From Isochrysis galbana (lineage: Eukaryota > Haptophyta > Isochrysidales > Isochrysidaceae), in assembly GCA_018136815.1 (NCBI GenBank), contig CM030932.1:5122407-5186406 (forward strand): 64,000 nucleotides of DNA. Direction: 5' to 3'. The notes beneath the pieces were generated by a model. It was given only the letters and a program-made list of their open reading frames with translations, searched no databases and was not told the DNA's origin. Each line of letters begins with the position of its first letter. Positions within the stretch are counted from its first letter, which is position 1. A program made the translations under genes and the position numbers. Shown one piece after another: positions 18,433 through 28,520 of this stretch.

Positions 18433-19255
18433 CACTTGCATGGAGGGCGGCATATGTTCGGTCATGTTCTCTGGGCGGCGGGTCCTTGTTCCGAGACACG
18501 TCAACCATGCTCACTCCTATCACCACGGAATGTCCTCTACGGAGCGGGAAGTATGATGCCCGCGAGCCGGTTACGTGTTGCCGTGCTATGACCGCACAAG
18601 CCACCGTACCAATGGTGCAAGGGGGCGCTTCATGCGGCGGGAAGGATGATGCTCATTGAAGGCTTGACCTTGACCACAAGTTGGTCGATAAGGAATGGTA
18701 TTTTCATTGATGTTTATGAGCAATCATCCGGGCCCGCACCGACAAGGCTACAACAAAGAGGGCAATAAGCTGCAAGTAGCTCCCTCTCGTTCACCATGTC
18801 GTTGTGGTACTCAATCGGCTTTAGTTTTTGTTTCGTGTTTGATAACATCGTTCATTTGGCAGTATCGGGTCGCTCCTTTGGCATTTCGGGCAGACACGTT
18901 CGATGCGGCCTGGTGAGCATTTGCGAAACTTGTGAGCGGTGCAGCCCCACACTTTGTGAATATTTTTGCGGTCATTGTGCGGAGAGAGCGCCAGCATGCG
19001 CGCTTGAAGAAAGCGCCTAGCGCGCAGCCCAAGTGGGTGCGTGCGGCTATGTCTATGTTTATCTATTGACTATCGGTGCATGGAGATGTAGAGCAATATA
19101 GATAGTCGTATAGCAAAAACATCCGACGAAGTTTCGGGGCGATAAGCCCTAGCCAAGGTAGTAAGTAAGAGCCGACCCGCCTGGCGCCGAGCCCCTGCTA
19201 GATGGAGATGGCAAACACGTTTTGTTTGAGCCAGAGGCCAAATACATGTAATAAA
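18433..19255. other. Intergenic, nothing recognised
   Basis: This runs from the MAP65 3' end to the first GC-rich repeat. A few short cysteine-containing frames occur near 18,800-19,020 without a recognisable domain. Confidence 0.5.
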
Positions 19256-19925
19256 AATATAAATGTTATATCCTAGCCAACCCCAACTATCAGTAAAACT
19301 GATAGGGTCATGGGGGCCGCGATCCCCCCTTCCTCCATCGCAGACACCCTCTGGGTGGGCCTGCACACTCACTCTCAGCCCCTGCCTGCTGCCTGCTGGC
19401 AGGGGCTGAGCTGACATCAATCCTGCCCAGACTTTCACCCAGCGCGCGCCGCGCGCCTCACGCATTCGCCTGAACCTGACTCCCATCGTACTGACCCCCC
19501 CTTCCACCACTGAGACACAGACACTGCGAGTCGCCAGGTGGGCACCCAGGGCCAGCGAGGCCAGCGTGGGAGAGGCAGGAGAGGCCAGGGGCCCAGCCCC
19601 AGCCTCCTCTGCCCCCTGAGCTGGCCCAGCTGGCCCTCTGGGGGGACCCGAGGGTCCCCTCAGAGGGGGGCCATGGCGCGCGCAGACATCGCACGCCCGT
19701 AAGAGAATGAAGAGAACGACGAGAAAAGTACGACAAAAAAATCGACACGATCTGACCCCAGGAAAGGTAAGACTCAAGCCTGTTTACTGTAGGTTTACAG
19801 GTCGACACCCGACGCGACAGGCGGACACCGCGAAAGCGCGGCGCCAGACGAGAACGACCCAGGAGGCGGGGGCCGCAGAACAAAAAAGTCAGAATATGGT
19901 AAGCGACGCGCGCGTTTACGTTTGT
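19256..19925 (-). repeat. GC-rich hairpin-ended dispersed repeat, copy a
   Basis: Read on the minus strand, it carries the family landmarks: CATGGC near 19,672, a block with GAGGCTGGGGC, the hairpin around GGCAGGGGCTGA (about 19,375-19,410), a GGGGG..CCCCC hairpin near 19,315-19,330, and the terminal hairpin CTATCAG-loop-CTGATAG (19,287-19,305) followed by GTTG. It is an inverted counterpart of the copy at 28.6-29.25 kb, including the stretch around TAAACAGGC...GAGTCTTACC. Long frames are open because of GC content. Confidence 0.75.
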
Positions 19926-20114
19926 CCGCAGAGTTAGAACTGAAAGGCCCGCCCCAGCCTGCCCCCCACCCGTCTGGCCCGTCGTAGTGCACGCGGGCCC
20001 ACCCCCCGTAGGGGGGGTAGCGGAAGCGGGGGTGAGAGTGTGGGGTATAGGCGATGGCGAGTGAGATACCGGAGGGGTGTGAGTCAGTAGCAGCATAGCG
20101 GGCACCTTCAAGAA

Positions 20115-20460
20115 TATTTTTTTTATATCCTAGCCAACCCCACGAGCTAATTGGACACAACTTTTCAGTCCCGGAATCCCGCCATGCCTGACGAGCCAGG
20201 TGTCCGAGTAGTACCGGGGGGAGGGGGCACTGCCCCCTCCCCTCGATATTTTTGTCCTCCCCCCAGTGCAAGCACCGACCCTGCGCACCCCAGCACACCC
20301 TCTCCTCGAGGCCACGCTGGGGGAAAACCCCTTTCGGGTAAAACAACGCAGGGGGGGGGGGGGCACTCGTGAGTTTAGGGGCCCAGAGCGCTAATCTCCC
20401 TCGCCCGAGCGAGTGGCCGCGGCGAGCCGCGGCCCTTCCCCGTCTTCTCTTACCCAAATC
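20115..20460. repeat. 350-bp repeat, direct copy at 47.83-48.18 kb
   Basis: From TATATCCTAGCCAACCCCA to GTCTTCTCTTACCCAAA the sequence is near-identical to 47,830-48,182. Both copies share a long poly-G run (about 20,346 and 48,056), a GGGGGCACTGCCCCC hairpin, and the palindromic GCCGCGGCGAGCCGCGGC. The 20-bp start also appears next to the terminal hairpin at 19,265-19,285, linking this module to the GC-rich repeat family. Confidence 0.8.
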
Positions 20461-21333
20461 AATAATCCATAATCAATAATCCATGATGATGCATTAGATT
20501 CTGCCAAATATTAATGTACCCATTACCAGTAGCATACATACCCTATACCCTAAGATCTCGTGATAAAACCTCAATCTTGACTTGGTGCTTGGTGATAATT
20601 TTCACCCTTAGAAGTTGAAAGCCCTGTTTGACCGCCCTATTAGTATTAGTAGTTATAAATCATTGTTTGACCGCCCTACTAAGTATTCGTTCCCCATACA
20701 GAGCGGCCATGTGCCATGTGGCTTGGCGTGTTAGTGCAAGGCTAGTGGCAGTAGCAGTGTAGCAGTACTAACGCTCAAGAAAATGAACACGATCGTCCGC
20801 TCGAAAAACATTATTATGTCACGGACTTGTACGAGTACCCGTAGAAGCGCGCCAGGCTCCAGATATACCCCAAGGTAGAGCGCCCCCACACGTAAACCGT
20901 GAAACAGGGACGGAGCCGTTCAGCTCGTGGAGTAGGAGTAAAAGAGTACTTTACAGCACCTCGCTCCCCCTCTCCTCTCTCTGTCTCTTGCTGAGAGATC
21001 TCTGAGAGTACTCTCCTAGACTAGAGCTCTACTCTAGTAGCTCACGCTGTACAGAGAAAGTAGCTTTCCCGTGGACCGGGGGGGTGGGGGGGCGAGTTGC
21101 GAGAGAAGGTGGGAGAGGGAGGGGGGGGGGGGGGGGAGGGGCTTGGAAGCTTGGAAGGGTGGTTGGGGGAGAGGGGGCGGGGGGGGGGGGGAGAAGGGGG
21201 GGGGGGGGGGAGGGGAGAGAGGGGGGGAGAGGGGGGGGGGGGGGGGGGAGAGGGGGGGGGGGGGAGAGGGGGGGGGGGGGGGGCAGTTGGGGAGGGGGAA
21301 GGGGGGGGGCGGTTCAGTTACTGTTCGTTGGGG

Positions 21334-21367
<34 letters not shown>

Positions 21368-21616
21368 CCAGAGAGAGGGAGAGCGGGGGGTGGGGGAGGG
21401 CCTCCTCGTCCCCCCCCCCCCCCGTAAGGCGCGTGAGAGTGGGGGGAGAGGAGGAGAGAGAGCGGTGGGTGTTGGGGTGGGGGGCGGGGTGGCCAGGCGT
21501 GGGAAGGGGTGGCGGGTGGGGCGGGGAGGACGGAGGCGCGACGCAGAGGGGAGGAGGGGGGCGCGGGACGAGCAGGCACCGGCCGTAACAGGGCGGGCCG
21601 CAGTCGCCGCGCGCCC
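20461..21616. other. Intergenic and 5' region of the receptor gene, with G-tracts
   Basis: Positions 20,575-20,700 are shared with 53,215-53,330 (inverted) and in part with 30,125-30,180 and 40,805-40,870 (for example TTTGACCGCCCTA). Positions 21,064-21,310 form a G-tract region with several runs over 10 nt, followed by a CT repeat (21,337-21,364). It lies just upstream of the receptor start and could form quadruplexes, which is inference. Confidence 0.55.
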
Positions 21617-24600
21617 ATGCCAGCCAACCGCAGACGGAGGGCTGTAGCTGGATGCATCGCGCTTGCGGCCGGCGGAGTGGCGCAGCCGCTCTCAGCTGGC
21701 GTGGGTGCCACACTTCCCGAGCGGCTCTACCAGCTGGCCTTCGGGTCGTATTACATGGAGACCACCGGCGTCGACCTCGAGTACGCCGCGCTCGGCTCGC
21801 GCAGGGGTAGCTGCCGCGCGATGGACTGGCGCAATGAATGTGGCCCGGATGACGGGGCGGAGCCGCGAGTGCCCGTGTGGGCGGCGAGTGACGCGCTTCT
21901 GTCTTCGTCGGACTATGCGGATTACTCGGATCTGCAAATGTACCCGACGGTTGCAGCAGCCGTGGTGCCCGTGTACAACTTGCCAAACGCCAGCAGCTCC
22001 GATCCGGTTCTCGTGCTGACGCCAGAGGTCCTTTCGCGGATCTTCCGCTCGGCTATCACACACTGGAATGACTCGTCAATATCCGCATTGAACCCCGAAC
22101 TCGCGGGCAGCGGCAAGCTGCCGGCGGAGAGGATCCGCCTTGTGGTTCGGGAGGCCGGCTCGGGCACCTCTGAGATATTCACGAGGGCGCTCTCATCTTT
22201 CGACGCCAGCTTCTCCTTGGAGATAGGAGTGTCTGCGACACCCAACTGGACTTCCCCCGACGCTCTAGTCTGCAGCACCAACCAGGGCATCAGCTCATGC
22301 GTGCTAGAGACATCGTACGCAATGGGATATGCGGTGCTCGGGGAGGCGAGGGCTTTCAACGTGCCGTTTGCCTCGTTGCTGATGGACCCCATACGTCAAC
22401 CTGTCGTGGCCTCTGCGGAGTCGCTGTCGGCAGCGCTCACGGAGCTCGGTGTACCCTTCGGCAACAACGGAGATGTGGCCGATAGGCTCACGGCCGACGT
22501 GCACGGTGCACAGGGCCCGGTGGCGTGGCCTATCGCGGGGCTCACCTACTTGGTAATGCGCAAGACTACGCTGCTGAGCGGCGGCGGGAGCTGTGAAGCG
22601 CTTGGAGTGACGGTCGCGTTTTGGGATTGGTTCTATTCTTCGGACCAAGTGGCCGAGTTGGCCTTGGCGCATGGGTATGCACTTCTGCCTTTGGACGTGC
22701 GCGATTTTGTCGCGCGCACACTGAGGGAAGGCGTGACCTGCGACGGCGCGCCGGTGTATTCAAAAGAGAAGCCCGTGCCCTTGCGTGGCGGTGGGCCGGA
22801 CGCTTACGGCGAGGCCTTGCTTCTCCTCCAGCTCACATATGAGGCAGAGCTTGAAACTATCACAGGTCTGAAGAATGATCTCAGCGTGGCCTACACGGCA
22901 GCTGGACCAGGCGACTCCTTAGACCTCCTGAGCAGTGGTGCGATCGAGTACGCGCTGACACCGGCTGGCGCCCTTGCGGAAAGCCCCCTCTCTGCCGAGT
23001 CGTGGGTTGAGATCCCCTTTGCGAGTATTGCCCTCGCGCTCGTCTGGTCGCCATGCGGTGTGGCACCTTGTTGGGCCGAGAACCAGACCCTTACGTTCGA
23101 TGTCGCGACGATCACAGCGCTCGTGAATGGAAGCCTCACGCGCTGGCGCGACGCGCGGCTTGTGGCGCTCAATCCATGGCTAGATGCGGAACCGCACGCC
23201 TCAACCATCGGAGTCCATCGCGAGATCTCTCTGGTGGGTGAAGGTGCGGACTCGCACGCCATTCAGCAGCTCTTGCGCCTTTTGCAAACAGCCGACCCGG
23301 CGGCCAACGTCGGCGTGTTCGGTGAGGGTGGCAGGGCGCACATCACAGCTAGTGTGCACGAAACGGCCGCAGCCGTAATGGGCACGCCCTTCTCAATTGG
23401 CATCATGCCGCTCACGAGGCCGCTACCCGAGCCGCTTTCTCGCGCAGCTCTCATTTCGCCAGCGGATTCGTTGAGAGCCGTGCTACCCTCGGCAGACAGC
23501 CTTGCGACTTGCCTGAGCGCGTGGGATGAGAATGGCATTGTCACACATGTGGCCCTTGCGCATCAACCCACCAGCTGCTACGCTCTGATGTACGATGTCG
23601 GGATTGTGACACCGCGCACATATTCGGGCGACAACTGCACCAAGGGGGAGGTCGTCATCCGCTTCTTCAATTGGGCAAGAGAAGCAGGGCAGCAGCGCGC
23701 AATGCAGTCACGGGAAATGTCGCCGCTCGCCGCGGTGGTGCCGCTCCTCGTGCAGAAGGCGCTCGAAAGCCCCAGCTGCACCGGCAGTGGGCCGGTGCTC
23801 TATTTGCACATTGAGCAAAACTCCCTTCGCAGTGCGCTGCACGGCATCGTGTACACCGTCGCGGGCCTGTTCTGCTGCTTTCTGTTGTGGTTCCATGCGT
23901 GGGCTCATGTGCATCGTTCAAACATGTACATCAAGTCCAGCCAGCTTGCCTTCATTCGCATCATGACCCTCGGCCTGCTGCTCACTCTTTCCGCTGGCTT
24001 CGCTCTCCCGCGAGATCACGATGACGAGTACCCCGACTTCAGCGTGCCAGTGGGCGAGAGAGGGCGATACCCCCAGCTCGACAAGTCGTGCCAAGCGGAG
24101 ATATGGCTGTACTTTCTCGGTGTCACGATCACCTTCTCTGCTCTGACGGCAAAGCTGTGGCGCGCTACCAAAGTACTTGTCAATCCGACCATGCGTGACG
24201 TGAAGGTGCCTGCGCGCAACTTCTTGCTGCTCGTGGGGTGTTTGACATGCGCCACTGTGGTCATATTATCGGTCTGGACATCGGTCGACCCGCCGTACTT
24301 CCGCTTAAGCATCCACCCACCCAACGCGGAGGGGATCGAGATGTGGTATGGAACCTGCGAATACCTTCCTTCTGGGCATGCCGTGTTCCCCGTCCTTCTC
24401 ATAACGCTGTTGGGGTGCGTGCTGGTATTCGCTTCTTACCTGTGCTACTTGACGTGGAAGCTGAATCCCATTTACGCGGAGAGCTCCGGGATCGCGTTAA
24501 CTATTTTCGCCTCTGTGATCTCCCACATCATTGGTCTCATCCTTGGCGATCTCAGCTACCCTTTCCGGAGGGCCGGGGGTTCGACGGTTACCTTCTTCTT

Positions 24601-25159
24601 TGCCAAGTGGCTCGCGCCCCTTATCACCTGCTCAACCATTATCGCCGTGCTGTACATGCCGCGCGTCTTCCTCTGGATGAAGCACAAGAAAAAACGGCAT
24701 GCAACATTCCCCGGTAGCGGTAACGAGGTGTCATCGGTGGCCATGGGGAGAAAAAACTCCGACTTATCCAGCGAGGAAGAGGCGGGCGGTGGGCATTCCG
24801 TGAGCCTGGGGTCGCTGCGCTTGGCAGCGAGGGCGTTAGGTGCAATTGGAGCAGGAGTGGGAGGCGGGGTGGCAGCGGCCCCGGTCGATGAGGCCGCGTC
24901 GATACATGGATCGACTCGCGAGGCTCGGCGCCACAAAGGCTACATTCACGAGCTGGAGGTGTCTCTTGCCCAGTGTCAGGCAGAGCTGCTCGATGCACGC
25001 GATGATCTCACAGAGCTGCGAGATCGCAACAACAACTTGAGAGACGAGCTGAGTACCCTACGCCAGGAATTGTTGGAAGCCCAAAATCAGCACCATTCTG
25101 GTAGTGGGCGCAACTCTCAAGCGTCACAGTCAGAACCTAGCCACCGTTCGGAAGGATAG
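21617..25159 (+). CDS. PstS-like/class C GPCR fusion receptor, 1180 aa
   Basis: A single exon from ATG 21,617; an in-frame GTG at 21,509 is not needed. A basic N-terminus and hydrophobic AGCIALAAGGVA stretch suggest a signal peptide. Residues ~35-375 form a PstS-type phosphate-binding domain: YPTVAAAVVPVYNLP, LTPEVLSRIFRSAITHWND and the ligand loop AGSGTSEIFTRAL (Ser182-Gly183-Thr184). Residues ~395-730 form a second, divergent PstS-like domain (FDVATITALVNGSLTRWRD) whose ligand loop reads VGEGADSHAIQQL. Residues ~738-1021 hold seven hydrophobic helices with class C (7tm_3/GABA-B-like) features, including the helix 3 block SCQAEIWLYFLGVTITFSALTAKLWR. A Ser-rich cytosolic tail carries a coiled coil (~1110-1160). 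By architecture this is a plasma-membrane receptor; phosphate or another oxyanion as ligand is inference. Confidence 0.88.
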   Translation: MPANRRRRAVAGCIALAAGGVAQPLSAGVGATLPERLYQLAFGSYYMETTGVDLEYAALGSRRGSCRAMDWRNECGPDDGAEPRVPVWAASDALLSSSDYADYSDLQMYPTVAAAVVPVYNLPNASSSDPVLVLTPEVLSRIFRSAITHWNDSSISALNPELAGSGKLPAERIRLVVREAGSGTSEIFTRALSSFDASFSLEIGVSATPNWTSPDALVCSTNQGISSCVLETSYAMGYAVLGEARAFNVPFASLLMDPIRQPVVASAESLSAALTELGVPFGNNGDVADRLTADVHGAQGPVAWPIAGLTYLVMRKTTLLSGGGSCEALGVTVAFWDWFYSSDQVAELALAHGYALLPLDVRDFVARTLREGVTCDGAPVYSKEKPVPLRGGGPDAYGEALLLLQLTYEAELETITGLKNDLSVAYTAAGPGDSLDLLSSGAIEYALTPAGALAESPLSAESWVEIPFASIALALVWSPCGVAPCWAENQTLTFDVATITALVNGSLTRWRDARLVALNPWLDAEPHASTIGVHREISLVGEGADSHAIQQLLRLLQTADPAANVGVFGEGGRAHITASVHETAAAVMGTPFSIGIMPLTRPLPEPLSRAALISPADSLRAVLPSADSLATCLSAWDENGIVTHVALAHQPTSCYALMYDVGIVTPRTYSGDNCTKGEVVIRFFNWAREAGQQRAMQSREMSPLAAVVPLLVQKALESPSCTGSGPVLYLHIEQNSLRSALHGIVYTVAGLFCCFLLWFHAWAHVHRSNMYIKSSQLAFIRIMTLGLLLTLSAGFALPRDHDDEYPDFSVPVGERGRYPQLDKSCQAEIWLYFLGVTITFSALTAKLWRATKVLVNPTMRDVKVPARNFLLLVGCLTCATVVILSVWTSVDPPYFRLSIHPPNAEGIEMWYGTCEYLPSGHAVFPVLLITLLGCVLVFASYLCYLTWKLNPIYAESSGIALTIFASVISHIIGLILGDLSYPFRRAGGSTVTFFFAKWLAPLITCSTIIAVLYMPRVFLWMKHKKKRHATFPGSGNEVSSVAMGRKNSDLSSEEEAGGGHSVSLGSLRLAARALGAIGAGVGGGVAAAPVDEAASIHGSTREARRHKGYIHELEVSLAQCQAELLDARDDLTELRDRNNNLRDELSTLRQELLEAQNQHHSGSGRNSQASQSEPSHRSEG

Positions 25160-27022
25160 CGGTTGACGCGTGCGCTTGGCCGTACCGTCTTCGTTTGTGG
25201 TTATCAATGTGCCCGATCATGTACGTGGTTGTGTGTTATTGCTATTGCTCGTGGTGGCGCTGCTTTGGCTTTGGCCGCAGTGGACCGTGAGATGCCCAAA
25301 AATTCTTAATATTCTCGCCTCGCGCTCGCGCGCGGCCCTGGACCTTGATCAATAATTCGCAGCCACGCCCGCTGCCTTCCTCGCTCCATCCTCCCGGCTC
25401 TTGCCGCTACTCCGTAGCCGTAGGGCTTAGGGGCCGCCGGGATTTGGGGCTGTCGAGGGCGGGCGGCGCGTTCCGGTTCCCCCAAGTAGTAGAATACTTA
25501 CTTAAATAGGGGTGGCGAAGGAGGAAGGGGGGGTGTTGCGGGTGGGCGCGGTGCATTATAATGAGGATTGGCCGAGAGCTGTAACACTTACCCTTCAACT
25601 CGAATCCCTGTGGCCTGTGGCCTATGGTTGTGTTTCCTGTATCAGTGTTGTGAAAAATGAGCACATTCTTGGACTTGGAGCTCAGCTCTGGTTAGGGGTA
25701 GGACCTGTCTGTTGTCGACGTGGAATAGCCTCTGCCACTACGAGTGCGAGTGTGTCGAGAAGCTCGGCAAGCCGTGCACTCGCGCATTGGCTCGTGAGTA
25801 AGGGCTTCAAATATGAATATGGGTTATTGCCCATATTTATATACTACTACATGAATAGCCCGGTCACTGGCCACTATGATGGGGGTGTACATTCAACACT
25901 CTGATTCCTTCCCGTGAGCTCCCGCCTCAATCTCCCAAAATAGACCGCCACGCGCGGGCGGGAAGGGAGGGGATTCCCTCACCACCGACGCCATTGCCCT
26001 TCGTGGGGTGAGAGGGGGTCGTTCGGAGGGGGGAGGGAGTTGCCGGGGCAGGTAGGGGGGGACCCTGCGGAATTCTTGGACACCCAGGGGAGGCGTGCGG
26101 GAAAAAGTGGCGTTAAAGCAAGAGTGAGTGACCGGGCCAACATGAATATGAATATGGGGTTGTTGTGGGTAAGGGGGAGCATTCCACGCGACACACTCTA
26201 TTCTTGGAGCGTGTCTCGGGAACACTCTCCTCACTATGCGGTGCGCTCTATTTTAAGAGCGCCCCCTCCCCTTTCCCGCCCCGCTCCTTGCTCCCTTCCC
26301 TCTCTTCCCTTCCTCCCCGGTTCCCTCGCGTGCGGCTCCAAGCCTGGATCTCTTCCTTCCCCCCCTCCCATGCAACCCCAGCGGTTCCTTTGGTTTCCCC
26401 CGCTCCGACGAGACTCGGAGTCCCGTGCGCTCGCCCCTCCCTTCGCTCGTCCGACGTCCGGTCCCCCCCCCCCCCCTTTCTTTCCATTAGTCTTTCCCCT
26501 GTTCCTAGAGTTTCCCGCGTCCCCTCCCCGGTTCTCTCCCTTAGGTTTTCACCCCTTTTGTGTTTCTGGCGCGCTCGCTCGGAAGCAGTCCCTCCGTGTC
26601 CACTCCTCGTGTGTCCTACCCCGCCCCACTCGTTGTCATGCTCCCCGTCCCTTCCGTCGTACCATGTAATAGGACCTCTGAACTCGCTCCCGCATCGCTG
26701 TCACGCCCACCCTCTCCCTCCATCCATCACAATACTCAAGTTCAAGCACAGCCACAAGCACCTCACACACTCACCAACACAGCCACTCTCATACCACTCC
26801 ACACACCACAGGGGTTGCTCCTATATGTTAGCTTGCTGGCCGATTTGCGTTAAATATCCCACATTCATGTACATAAATAGACAATAACCCCATAGTCATG
26901 TATATAAATAAACTACAACTATGCAAAAAAAAAAAGCCTAAACGCTAAACGCTCGATGGTAGTGCCCACTTTCGACGGGACGCGACCTTCGATACCTTCA
27001 CAAGTGCGCGCCCGCGTATTGT
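25160..27022. other. Intergenic; pyrimidine-rich and repeat-derived sequence
   Basis: Positions 26,255-26,560 are C/T-rich. A perfect 8-bp hairpin AATATGGG-TTATTG-CCCATATT lies at 25,816-25,837, and a related GAATATGAATATGGGG string is at about 26,143-26,160. A run of A (26,924-26,933) precedes the LINE remnant. Proline/serine-rich frames in the C-rich part are composition artefacts. Confidence 0.5.
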
Positions 27023-27345
27023 GTGCCTCGTCCCAAAACCACAATCGCATGTGAGATCATCTTCGATTCCTCACTCGGCCATCCAGGTGAGGGAACAGTC
27101 ACCGTCGTCTCGTGCAACATCAACGGGCCACCAAGAGGCCATGGGCATGGGGCCATAGACAGGATATGTGCGCTGCGTGCTCGCACAGTCGAGGAAAGCC
27201 AAGGTCGACGTCCTCCTCCTTCAAGCAACTACACGCCTACGCTGACGGCACACACCACCGAGTATGCATGACCGCAAAAGCTCTGGGATGGCACATGTTG
27301 TATGCACCGACCGAATGCAAGGTGACCCGGCGAGCTTGGAAGATG
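27023..27345 (+). pseudogene. LINE-type endonuclease (EEP) remnant, frameshifted
   Basis: Pieces of an exonuclease-endonuclease-phosphatase domain occur in order but in three frames: TVTVVSCNINGPPRG (about 27,095), then RKAKVDVLLLQA (about 27,190-27,225), then AYADGTHHRVCMTAKALGWHMLYAP (about 27,235-27,310). The order matches the N-V-N-G, D-V-L-x-L-Q-E-T and downstream blocks of the apurinic-like endonuclease of non-LTR retrotransposons. The expected catalytic Glu of LQE is replaced (LQA). No reverse transcriptase follows, so this is a dead 5'/3'-truncated relic. Confidence 0.6.
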
Positions 27346-27713
27346 TCATCTTTCATCTTTCATTGTTGACATGGCACGTGAGAACACCGACACCATTTAG
27401 ACAAAAGTAAACAAAACGGTTCCTCGATGCGCACTTCATTGTCATGGCAGCACGCAGCGTTGAGGCAGTCATTAACATCCGACTCGCTGACTCTTGCTAG
27501 GCACAGCTTCCCCGCCCTCATCATTGTCAAAGCTGAAAGACTTCATGACATGCGAAGCAATCAACAACACGATACTCAGGATCTCAACGATCTTATCGTG
27601 ACTGCCACTGATTCTCTCTAAATTGGTTAGCGCATATGCCAGCTAGATCGCCGGTGCTAATCTCATCGACGCGCCACATGCCTCCGTTTGCTTCCCATCA
27701 ATCTGACAGTCAG
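27346..27713. other. Intergenic, possible continuation of the LINE relic
   Basis: Short broken frames on the plus strand resemble decayed coding sequence, but no reverse-transcriptase motif (for example YxDD) is visible. The right edge is the 3' flank of the minus-strand ClpS-like gene. Confidence 0.35.
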
Positions 27714-28061
27714 TCATAGGGAACGGATCAGATCCTCTATTGAGTTGGGGTCAACGCGAACAGTTCCCGGCCCGCCGTCCGAGCTCGCCGTGAGCCCAAA
27801 GTGAGTGAGTGAAGAAACTGCCTCAGAGCAAGCTCGAGCGTCACGAGACTCGAGCACAACTGCCTCTCCTCTTTGCATGATTTGTTCGACTGTCCGCTGG
27901 GCATGCGCTGCGCTGAGGCCGAGGTGCTGCAGGATCATGATCACGTCGTCCTGCGTGTTTTCGTCGTCGTCATGCACGATGACGCGGCAGGGTGCAGCGC
28001 GCGAAGAGTGTAGACACATCAACACGAGAGAGAGACACATCATACCGCTTGGACGCCACAT
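27714..28061 (-). CDS. ClpS-like Clp protease adaptor with secretory-type N-terminus
   Basis: A 115-residue frame starts at ATG 28,061. The N-terminus MWRPSGMMCLSLVLMCLHSSRAA looks like a signal peptide. Residues ~25-95 follow the ClpS fold: a strand CRVIVHDDDENTQDDV matching the family motif V.L.NDD..T...V, a helix ILQHLGLSAAHAQRTVEQIM, then RGEAVVLESRDARACSEAVSSL. ClpS proteins deliver N-degron substrates to ClpAP/ClpCP. Two key positions differ: the Asn of NDD is Asp, and the His of the substrate pocket (VH..G) appears to be Met. A signal peptide fits targeting to a complex plastid, but no clear transit peptide follows. An upstream exon is possible. The C-terminus ends about 20 residues past the fold. 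Confidence 0.65.
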   Translation of the reverse strand: MWRPSGMMCLSLVLMCLHSSRAAPCRVIVHDDDENTQDDVIMILQHLGLSAAHAQRTVEQIMQRGEAVVLESRDARACSEAVSSLTHFGLTASSDGGPGTVRVDPNSIEDLIRSL

Positions 28062-28520
28062 CCGCGGAGCGCCGCGCCGCTGCGGCCTCGGCCGTCCCTT
28101 GCCTCTCGGTAATACATGGACTCTAGCTCTAGCATCCCTAGTAGAGCTAGTAGAGTAGTACTAGTTTCTACTCGGTATACTCCGAGTGACGTTGTTTTTC
28201 AATGAACTCAAGGTAGCCTATGTGTAAACGAGCATCCCTAGGCGCCCCTGGGCAAGGGTCCTTCCCACCCATGGAGAGGGGGGTCAAAGGACCTGTGACT
28301 GCTACCTGAAATGCGCCAGCGAATTACTACTAGATGGTGGGTTGTAAATAAAGACATAATAATAATAGTAGTAAATAATAAAACATCTGAAGATTCGGGC
28401 TACTCACGCTAGCTATACAGGTGCACGTACTCACGGTACTCACTTACGACATCGCCTATACCCCAGTTTACTCACTCCCTTACACCACCCCCTTCATTCC
28501 TTTGTCTTTGGTATCGGGGG
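28062..28520. other. Intergenic
   Basis: This is the 5' flank of the ClpS-like gene. It contains AT-rich tail-like sequence (ATAATAATAGTAGTAAATAATAAAA at about 28,355-28,382, given here in part) similar to tails beside other dispersed repeats. No gene is recognised. Confidence 0.4.
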
